Shown: positions 58,224 to 64,000 of the stretch, one piece after another
How the letters are laid out: the number at the start of each line of letters is the position of its first letter
Position numbering within the stretch: the first letter of the stretch is position 1
DNA from: Spirosoma endbachense
GTDB lineage: Bacteria; Bacteroidota; Bacteroidia; Cytophagales; Spirosomataceae
DNA length: 64,000 nucleotides
Direction of reading: 5' to 3'
Assembly: GCF_010233585.1 (NCBI RefSeq)
Contig: NZ_CP045997.1
Span: 6,747,018-6,811,017, forward strand
Translations under genes and position numbers: made by a program
The notes under the pieces: generated by a model
The model's database searches: none
Told to the model about the DNA's origin: nothing
Seen by the model: the letters and a program-made list of their open reading frames with translations, nothing else

Positions 58224-60431
58224 ATGCTAAAACAAACTTTCCTCTTTCTCTTTCTGACGGCACAGGTTGTGCATGCACAGACAAAATCTAAGGTCATTGT
58301 CACTGACCTGACGCGAATCAAGCAGGTGGGCGGCATCGAATTGTCACCAGATGGCCAGCAGGCTATTTATACACTGACAACCATTGAGCCAAACCCCGAT
58401 CAGAAGGAAGAGTACGAGTATAAAACGCATATTTACCAGACTGGACTAAAAGCCGGAGACCCCAAAGCTCTGACTCGGGGAAGTGAATCAGCACGGCAAC
58501 CTACCTGGTCGCCCGATGGTCAGCGAATTGCCTTTGTACGCACCGTAAAGGGGAAAGGGCAGATTTTTATCATGTCGCTGAACGGCGGTGAAGCCTGGCA
58601 GCTAACCACCAGTATATACGGAGCATCGAACCCAATCTGGTCGCCGGATGGCAAGCGGATTGCCTATTCAAGTGGCGTAACGACAACGCAGATGCTGGCC
58701 GATTCGTTATTGAATCCAGGCAAAAACGGCCCGGCCTGGTCGCTCGAAAAACCAGGCTTTGCTACTAACAACTTCATCAAAATAGACAAAAAGATTAAAG
58801 CGAATCCGGATGGATCGCTGGCCGAAATCCGGGCATACCTCAACAAAGACGTTGACGATAAAAAAGCAAAAGTCATCACCCGGCTTAATTTTCAGGGCGA
58901 ATCGACCACCGAGCCAGAAATTTCGTTCACTCATCTATACGTAATCGATGTAGCCGAAGGGGCAACGCCCAAACCCCTGACGCGTGGTTTCTACTCGTTT
59001 CAGGCAGGTAGCTGGTTGACCAACGGTCAGGGTTTGCTGGCTGTAACAGATCGCGATTCGCTCAAACATCCCGACCGCGAACAGGATAATGCGATCGTAT
59101 TTATTCCGGCAAATGGCGCTGGCACCCGAACGGTCGTTCTGGCCGAAGCAGGCAAAAGTTACGGTTCCCCCGAAATCTCACCCGATGGCAAACAATTGGC
59201 CTTTCTGGTCAGTCCATCGGAAGGGGTCAATTTCGCACAAATTGGCCTGGCATCCCTGTCAGGAGCAACCGTATCGAACAGTCAGCTTGTTACCTTCGAC
59301 CGGGCCGCTGGAAACCTGACCTGGACAACATTGCCTGTTTCGGGCAAAGGCAAAAAAGCGGTATCCGGCTATGCCATCTATTTCACGGCATCGGCAAACG
59401 GTGGCGCTCCTCTCTATCGGCTTGATCCGGCGACGCGGCAGGTTACACAGCTGACAACTTTTGACAGTGGCGTAACGGCTTTCGACGTAGTCGGCGATCA
59501 GGTTGTTTTTGCAAAAACAGAAATCGTAAACCCATCGGAATTATACCTTACCAACGCAGAAGCCAAGGCGCAAACCAAGCTGAGCAATCATAATGACTGG
59601 GTTTCTCAGAGGCAACTTAGCTTGCCCGAAAAGCGTACTTACAAAAACTCGCTTGGCCAAACGGTCGATTATTGGATTATGAAGCCTGCATTTGCCGAGG
59701 CTGGCAAAAAATATCCGCTTCTGCTAAACATGCACGGTGGCCCAACAGCCATGTGGGGACCTGGTGAGGCTTCAATGTGGCATGAATTCCAGTATATGTG
59801 TTCGCAGGGATATGGCGTCGTCTATGCAAACCCGCGCGGATCAGGCGGTTACGGTCTTAATTTCCAGCGGGCTAATATTAAAGACTGGGGTACTGGCCCT
59901 GCCGAAGATGTGCTGGCCGCTGCTACCGATGCCGCTAAAGAAGCCTGGGTCGATACGAGTCGGCAGGTTATTACCGGTGGTTCGTATGCGGGTTACCTGA
60001 CAGCCTGGATCGTTGGGCACGACAACCGGTTCAAGGCAGCGTTTGCCCAACGGGGTGTTTATGACCTTACCACATTCCTTGGCGAAGGCAATGCCTGGCG
60101 CCTGATCCCGAATTATTTTGCCTTTCCCTGGACACCCGAAGCTAAAGTATTGGATGCCAATTCGCCGTACACCTTCGTACAGAACATCAAAACGCCCCTT
60201 TTGATCAAACACGGTGAAAATGACCTTCGCACCGGGCCAATTCAGAGTGAAATGATGTATAAGAGTCTAAAAATTCTGGGCCGCCCGGTCGAATATGTTC
60301 GAATGCCGGGTGCCACCCACGAACTGAGTCGGTCGGGTAATGTTCGTCAGCGTATTGACCGAATGTTAAGAATTTATGAGTTCTTCGAGCGCTATGTTGG
60401 CCCCGACGCCCAGGGACTGACGCAGAAATAA
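58224..60431 (+). CDS. S9 family (prolyl oligopeptidase-like) peptidase
   Basis: 735 residues from MLKQTFLF; the open frame extends 11 codons upstream but the signal peptide (ending VVHAQ) starts here. The beta-propeller N-terminal domain has repeated WSPDGxRIA blades (WSPDGQRIAFVR, WSPDGKRIAYSS). The alpha/beta-hydrolase domain has the triad Ser587 in GGSYAGYL, Asp667 in HGENDLR and His699 in ATHELS. It cleaves short peptides, probably in the periplasm. It has the spacing of acylaminoacyl-peptidase-type (S9C) enzymes. It is a single gene between DinB and the phosphodiester glycosidase. Confidence 0.93.
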   Translation: MLKQTFLFLFLTAQVVHAQTKSKVIVTDLTRIKQVGGIELSPDGQQAIYTLTTIEPNPDQKEEYEYKTHIYQTGLKAGDPKALTRGSESARQPTWSPDGQRIAFVRTVKGKGQIFIMSLNGGEAWQLTTSIYGASNPIWSPDGKRIAYSSGVTTTQMLADSLLNPGKNGPAWSLEKPGFATNNFIKIDKKIKANPDGSLAEIRAYLNKDVDDKKAKVITRLNFQGESTTEPEISFTHLYVIDVAEGATPKPLTRGFYSFQAGSWLTNGQGLLAVTDRDSLKHPDREQDNAIVFIPANGAGTRTVVLAEAGKSYGSPEISPDGKQLAFLVSPSEGVNFAQIGLASLSGATVSNSQLVTFDRAAGNLTWTTLPVSGKGKKAVSGYAIYFTASANGGAPLYRLDPATRQVTQLTTFDSGVTAFDVVGDQVVFAKTEIVNPSELYLTNAEAKAQTKLSNHNDWVSQRQLSLPEKRTYKNSLGQTVDYWIMKPAFAEAGKKYPLLLNMHGGPTAMWGPGEASMWHEFQYMCSQGYGVVYANPRGSGGYGLNFQRANIKDWGTGPAEDVLAAATDAAKEAWVDTSRQVITGGSYAGYLTAWIVGHDNRFKAAFAQRGVYDLTTFLGEGNAWRLIPNYFAFPWTPEAKVLDANSPYTFVQNIKTPLLIKHGENDLRTGPIQSEMMYKSLKILGRPVEYVRMPGATHELSRSGNVRQRIDRMLRIYEFFERYVGPDAQGLTQK

Positions 60432-60452
60432 TTTAATTTGGCAAACCCACAG

Positions 60453-60515
60453 GAAGCCGAGATATTCGCTATTGCAGCGTAAAAGCGCTGTGATTTCAAC
60501 GATTATTTCGGCTTC
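60453..60515 (+). terminator. branched hairpin after S9 peptidase
   Basis: GAAGCCGA (60453-60460) pairs with TCGGCTTC (60508-60515), then TTTTG. An inner CAGCG/CGCTG hairpin lies within. It ends 20 bases before the start of the next gene, so it could be a terminator or a leader structure of that gene. Confidence 0.5.
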
Positions 60516-60534
60516 TTTTGTGTCATACCAAATC

Positions 60535-61401
60535 ATGTTTCAAGTCCGGGTTGTCTTGCTTTGTAGTATCGGTTTAGTAAGTACCGCTTCACTTTATGCT
60601 CAATCCAAAACCGATTCACTACAGGTCAAAAATGCAAACTGGCGAAGTACCCGCCTTAATCGACATATTGTTTGGCAGGAGGCCCACTTCGATAGCTTGT
60701 TTAAAGCCAAACAAAATGTAAATCTGATCGTCCTCAAAAATCGACGCCGACGGCCAACTGTAACCCTGGCTTCCGCGGGCGATAGCCTAAAGCCAACCAG
60801 CTGGTTTGGACAGAAGTTTAATGCACTGGTGGCCCTCAATGGTACATTCTTCGATACAAAAAACGGGGGCTCAGTGGATCTGATCAAGATTGATGGGCAC
60901 GTTATGGATACAACCCGAGTAGCGGGTAAGCCACTGATCGAGCACCAGCAGGCCGCCATTGTGATTCATAATAACAAGGTTCAGATTGTGTTTGGTGGGA
61001 ATCGACCCGGTTGGGATCGTCAGCTACCCGAGGAGCACGTCATGACAACTGGCCCACTCCTGCTCCAATATAACAAACCACACCCGCTGGTTAAAAATGC
61101 GTTCAACGATAATCGTCATCCGCGTACCTGCCTGTGTATAGGTCCGGGCAAACGACTTATTCTGGCCACGGTTGATGGGCGTAACGCCAATGCTCAGGGA
61201 ATGAACCTTCACGAACTGACCGACTTAATGCGCTGGCTCGGTTGCCGCGATGCCATTAACCTCGACGGGGGCGGCTCAACAACGCTCTGGATCCGGTCGG
61301 TTGGCCAGGGTAGTCAGGGCGTGGTCAATTACCCTTCTGATAGTAAACAATGGATTCATACCGGCGAGCGGCCCGTTAGCAACGTCGTACTGATCCGATA
61401 A
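60535..61401 (+). CDS. phosphodiester glycosidase (NAGPA/DUF2233) family protein
   Basis: 288 residues from MFQVRVVLLC, which gives a signal peptide ending SLYAQ; the upstream frame starts with TTG and adds 21 residues. The fold is that of N-acetylglucosamine-1-phosphodiester alpha-N-acetylglucosaminidase-type proteins: VALNGTFFDTKNGGSV near residues 95-110, HPRTCLCIGPGKRLILATVDGR, and the signature DAINLDGGGSTTLW. Such proteins cleave sugar-phosphate diesters or act on exopolysaccharide. Substrate unknown. It follows the S9 peptidase by about 100 bases, with a hairpin between, and precedes the NUDIX gene. Confidence 0.88.
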   Translation: MFQVRVVLLCSIGLVSTASLYAQSKTDSLQVKNANWRSTRLNRHIVWQEAHFDSLFKAKQNVNLIVLKNRRRRPTVTLASAGDSLKPTSWFGQKFNALVALNGTFFDTKNGGSVDLIKIDGHVMDTTRVAGKPLIEHQQAAIVIHNNKVQIVFGGNRPGWDRQLPEEHVMTTGPLLLQYNKPHPLVKNAFNDNRHPRTCLCIGPGKRLILATVDGRNANAQGMNLHELTDLMRWLGCRDAINLDGGGSTTLWIRSVGQGSQGVVNYPSDSKQWIHTGERPVSNVVLIR

Positions 61402-61645
61402 GAAATCCTCGCCATTTAGTGTGTGCCTATTTTCCAAAGTAATTGGTTTATTGTGCTTCCTGATTAGTTGCGGCTATGTTATGAGCGTTGACTGTGAAAA
61501 AGATGCCATCCGTTTATTTTCCACCACTGCCTAACAAGTTCTAGCCGATCCACCCAGATTCCCTTTAGCTTTGCGCATTGTCACTACTACAGCAATAGCT
61601 AAGACTGCAAGGCTGAGCAACGTACTTCCGATTCGATAAACTAAC

Positions 61646-62326
61646 ATGAGTAAACACCAAGAAGCCCTTCAGGATGCGCCAAAATTCCGGTTCTGGAAAA
61701 GTCAGATGGAAAGTAACGGCATCAAGATTAACGCTATCAATGATTTTTATATCCGGCGTCGGCACAACGGCGAAGTGTTGTTTGCGATGCTTGAAGTAGA
61801 TGCCGATACGCCTGAAGGTGATAAAATTCCGCCTGCCCTTTTTCTGAAAGGCCATGCAGCGTCGATCCTGGTTTCGCTGATTGATAACGAGACGAAACAA
61901 AAATTTGTGGTACTGGTACGACAACGTCGCATTTCGGACGGCTCCCAAACCTACGAGCACCCTGCTGGAATGGTCGATGCCGGTGATGCACCAGATGAAG
62001 TAGCAGCCCGCGAATTAGGGGAAGAAATTGGTTTGGACGTTACAGCCGCTGATCTTACGAAACTAAATCCACGGCTGTGGTTTCCGAGCACAGGCACCAG
62101 TGACGAAGCCATGCATTTTTTCTTTATCGAACGCGAGCTTCCCCGCGACGAAATCATGGCCTTTCATCATAAAGATATGGGTAACCAATCTGAATTTGAG
62201 CGCATTACAACTGTGGTAACAACGTTACCCGAAGCACATAAAGTAGTAAATAATGTCAATGGTCTGCTGATTCACTTCCTCTATCTGCAACACGTTGGCG
62301 ATTATGAAACGATGAAATTGCTATAA
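61646..62326 (+). CDS. NUDIX hydrolase (ADP-ribose pyrophosphatase-like)
   Basis: 226 residues. The NUDIX box is GMVDAGDAPDEVAARELGEEIG, matching Gx5Ex7REUxEExGU (near 111-132), where the Glu residues bind Mg2+. The upstream VVLVRQRRISDGSQTYEHPAG is typical of ADP-ribose or nucleotide-sugar pyrophosphatases. It hydrolyses a nucleoside diphosphate linked to another group; the exact substrate is unknown. The start ATG at 61646 gives the expected length. A GTGTCGGG hairpin follows immediately and separates it from the convergent LON-domain gene. Confidence 0.9.
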   Translation: MSKHQEALQDAPKFRFWKSQMESNGIKINAINDFYIRRRHNGEVLFAMLEVDADTPEGDKIPPALFLKGHAASILVSLIDNETKQKFVVLVRQRRISDGSQTYEHPAGMVDAGDAPDEVAARELGEEIGLDVTAADLTKLNPRLWFPSTGTSDEAMHFFFIERELPRDEIMAFHHKDMGNQSEFERITTVVTTLPEAHKVVNNVNGLLIHFLYLQHVGDYETMKLL

Positions 62327-62331
62327 TTGCC

Positions 62332-62361
62332 GTGGTGTCGGGTTGGAGACCCCGACACCAC
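62332..62361. repeat. GTGTCGGG intergenic hairpin
   Basis: GTGGTGTCGGG (62332-62342) pairs perfectly with 62351-62361 around 8 bases. It lies 5 bases past the NUDIX stop and 10 before the LON-domain stop, so it could serve as a terminator for both. The core is shared with the repeat at 25995-26058. Confidence 0.6.
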
Positions 62362-62371
62362 CGTATCAACA

Positions 62372-63001
62372 TCAAAAATTGAGTGGATCGAGGTTCTTGA
62401 AATGTCCATTCATGCGAATGCGTTGCTTGGTACGCTCCATATCGGCAACGACAGGCAACACATTATTGAGATGCTGGATCAGAAAAAGCTGGCGCTCGGC
62501 TTCGGTTTCAAGCGTCAGGAGTTCATATTCCTGCTCTACAGACAGACCAACTTTGTGAGCGACTTTATAGGAGAAATTGGCGCTGGCCGAATCATAATCC
62601 GTTTCAATCTGCAATAAATTATAAAGCCGTTCCAGCCGTTCTGTCAGCGGAATAGCATGGGCACTAAAGCCATCTCCTGGTTCAACCAGTTCGACATCAC
62701 CGCCAGCGTAGAGTTTCCCGGCTACCGGATTTTCAAAATTGACTAACCGAAAAACGGTCACCCCTTTCGATTTAATGTCCATCCGGCCATCGTCGTAGCG
62801 CTTGTGAAGGGTTGTTACGTGCATTTCGGTGCCGTAGCCGGGCAATTTATTGTTGATAAAGGCTGGAATTCCGAATGTCCGCTCCTCTTCCAGACATTCA
62901 TTGATGAGTTGGCGATAGCGCGGCTCGAAGATGTGAAGGTTCAAATCTTCGCCCGGATAAACGATTAGGTTAAGCGGGAACAGCGGTAACGTCTTTTCCA
63001 T
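62372..63001 (-). CDS. LON-protease N-terminal (substrate-binding) domain protein
   Basis: 209 residues from MEKTLPLFPLN; the longer frame from 63097 lies within the neighbouring gene and adds 32 residues unlike the family. It matches the stand-alone LON substrate-binding domain (LON_substr_bdg): PLFPLNLIVYPGEDLNLHIFEPRYRQL at the start and a beta domain with GTEMHVTTLHKRYDDGRMDIKSKGV, then helices. No ATPase or protease domain is present. Such proteins may help recognise substrates or have an unknown stand-alone role. It is 22 bases after the cysteine hydrolase gene and probably in one operon with it. Confidence 0.88.
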   Translation of the reverse strand: MEKTLPLFPLNLIVYPGEDLNLHIFEPRYRQLINECLEEERTFGIPAFINNKLPGYGTEMHVTTLHKRYDDGRMDIKSKGVTVFRLVNFENPVAGKLYAGGDVELVEPGDGFSAHAIPLTERLERLYNLLQIETDYDSASANFSYKVAHKVGLSVEQEYELLTLETEAERQLFLIQHLNNVLPVVADMERTKQRIRMNGHFKNLDPLNF

Positions 63002-63023
63002 AGCGTCGAAAAGGTACGGGTTT

Positions 63024-63809
63024 TCAGCCAAAAATCGCGTCAGCTGCCAAAAAACGCACGTTTCGTGCACGAGCTTCCGCATAAATCGAGTCAGCAAGAT
63101 AGCCCAGGCCGGTCACATCTGACATGCAATCCGTTACAACGACAATTTTGGCGATAAGAGTCGGAGCGAAGTCCAGAATCTGTTTCAAACTATTGGCCAC
63201 GCAATGCGATTTAGCCTCGCCCATCAGATAGACCGTATCGAAACGCTCAAGATCAGCGATTAACTTCGTGTTAAGTTGCGTTTCGGGTACGTTCGGGTCA
63301 GGAACCTGCGCCCGAAAGATCCCAAAATGCTCTGATAAAGGATGCAGCCCTTTTGGAACAGCCACATAATCGAGTTCACGCTTCCGCGACCAGACTTTTA
63401 GGGCATCGAGCAACGTATCGTGCAGGGCGGCACCACGCGAGCCAATCAGGCAATGTTCAGGCCATATAAAGTGTTGAAACTGGCCATCGGCCTCCAGATC
63501 ATGAACATACTGACGGGCCTTTTCGACCGAAAAACGAGGCACCCAACGTCCTGCGTCTACGTCATCGGCTGAAATGTGGGTAAAAGGGGCCGGGTGTTGC
63601 CCATTTTCATCCTGCCAGAACAGTGGATGAGCAATATCGAGCAGATGATGCGTATCGAGCGTTACAACAATATGATCGATCTGATCGGCATGCTGGCGAA
63701 TGAGGTTCGCCATACGCTCAACGTCCTGCTCAGCCCCTGGCACAAACAAGGCGCCGTCGGGATGACAGAAATCAAATTGTGTATCAATGATAAGGAAGGC
63801 GTTTGTCAC
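63024..63809 (-). CDS. isochorismatase-family cysteine hydrolase (nicotinamidase-like)
   Basis: 261 residues with the Rossmann-like cysteine-hydrolase fold. Catalytic Asp in LIIDTQFDF near residue 8, the metal- or substrate-side VTLDTHHLLDIAHPLFW, and the nucleophilic Cys in YLMGEAKSHCVANSL. Family members hydrolyse nicotinamide or similar amides or enol ethers; the length, with an insert at about 90-150 (AGRWVPRFSVEKARQY), is longer than typical PncA, so the substrate may differ. It is in the same operon as the LON-domain gene. The start ATG at 63809 is preceded by another minus-strand gene end. Confidence 0.88.
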   Translation of the reverse strand: MTNAFLIIDTQFDFCHPDGALFVPGAEQDVERMANLIRQHADQIDHIVVTLDTHHLLDIAHPLFWQDENGQHPAPFTHISADDVDAGRWVPRFSVEKARQYVHDLEADGQFQHFIWPEHCLIGSRGAALHDTLLDALKVWSRKRELDYVAVPKGLHPLSEHFGIFRAQVPDPNVPETQLNTKLIADLERFDTVYLMGEAKSHCVANSLKQILDFAPTLIAKIVVVTDCMSDVTGLGYLADSIYAEARARNVRFLAADAIFG

Positions 63810-63833
63810 AAACCCTGGGTTCTATCGGTCAAG

Positions 63834-64000
63834 TTAACTGTCTTTACGGTGCGGAATTACCGTCCAATGTTTTACGCCTGGCTTGTGGTCGGCTATGATA
63901 CCAGCAGCAACCTCTTCCAGATTTTCTTCATTTGTCGTAAAAAACAGGCTTTCCGGATGGTCGCTATCCTGCGTGATTTTTACTTCATAATATTCATTGT
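63834..64000 (-). CDS. hypothetical protein, C-terminal end (gene continues past window)
   Basis: The minus-strand frame is open from the window edge to a stop at 63834-63836 and reads EVKITQDSDHPESLFFTTN, then EENLEEVAAGIIADHKPG and KHWTVIPHRKDS. Only about 54 residues are visible. No family recognised. It lies 24 bases before the cysteine hydrolase gene on the same strand, so it may belong to that operon. The start lies outside the window. Confidence 0.5.
   Translation of the reverse strand, partial: NEYYEVKITQDSDHPESLFFTTNEENLEEVAAGIIADHKPGVKHWTVIPHRKDS

Overview
The window is from a Bacteroidota chromosome, most likely a Cytophagales bacterium close to Spirosoma. The support is a SusC/SusD pair driven by an ECF sigma/FecR module, a hybrid two-component regulator, a type IX secretion C-terminal domain, N-terminal signal peptides ending in AQ, and a TAnnTTTG-type -10 motif. 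I had no database access, so the genus is an inference from protein style. No rRNA, tRNA or CRISPR array was seen.

Layout. 1-9.3 kb: the end of a CPA1 cation/proton antiporter, small envelope or hypothetical genes, a multi-PAS histidine kinase with its single-domain response regulator, a methyltransferase and an ATE1/GNAT-like protein, separated by hairpins and palindromes. 9.4-11.4 kb: an M13 metallopeptidase lipoprotein. 11.6-37.7 kb, all on the minus strand: a xylan utilisation locus. In transcription order it reads ECF sigma, FecR, SusC with STN domain, SusD, GH43, GH127/GH146-like, GH43, three CE1-type esterases, a double CE1 esterase, GH10 xylanase, GH115 alpha-glucuronidase, SGNH acetylesterase and CE15 glucuronoyl esterase. 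38.5-42.7 kb: a divergent hybrid two-component AraC regulator. Together these genes could bind and import glucuronoarabinoxylan fragments (SusCD), cut the backbone (GH10), remove arabinose and xylose (GH43, GH127/146), remove methylglucuronic acid (GH115), and cleave feruloyl, acetyl and lignin-ester links (CE1, SGNH, CE15).

42.9-52.3 kb is an accessory region: two methyltransferases, a MITE-like inverted repeat, a decayed copy of the regulator's 3' end, a cupin, a 1774-residue leucine-rich-repeat T9SS cargo protein with exact internal DNA repeats, and a VOC protein. 52.7-57.6 kb is sparse. It holds small hypothetical genes, a pentapeptide-like miniprotein, a GNAT, a secreted CBM6-like protein, a response regulator, two candidate small RNAs, and a 254-bp palindromic mobile-element relic whose two arms each encode the same short peptide start. 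57.6-64 kb returns to ordinary genes: DinB, S9 peptidase, phosphodiester glycosidase, NUDIX hydrolase, LON-domain protein, cysteine hydrolase and the end of one more gene.

The most unusual points are the palindromic element at 56906-57159, the LRR gene with perfect 240-bp repeats, the five CE1 modules under two kinds of regulator, the regulator pseudogene at 45.2 kb, and several hairpins in the xylan operon, one of which is oriented as a terminator for an antisense transcript.
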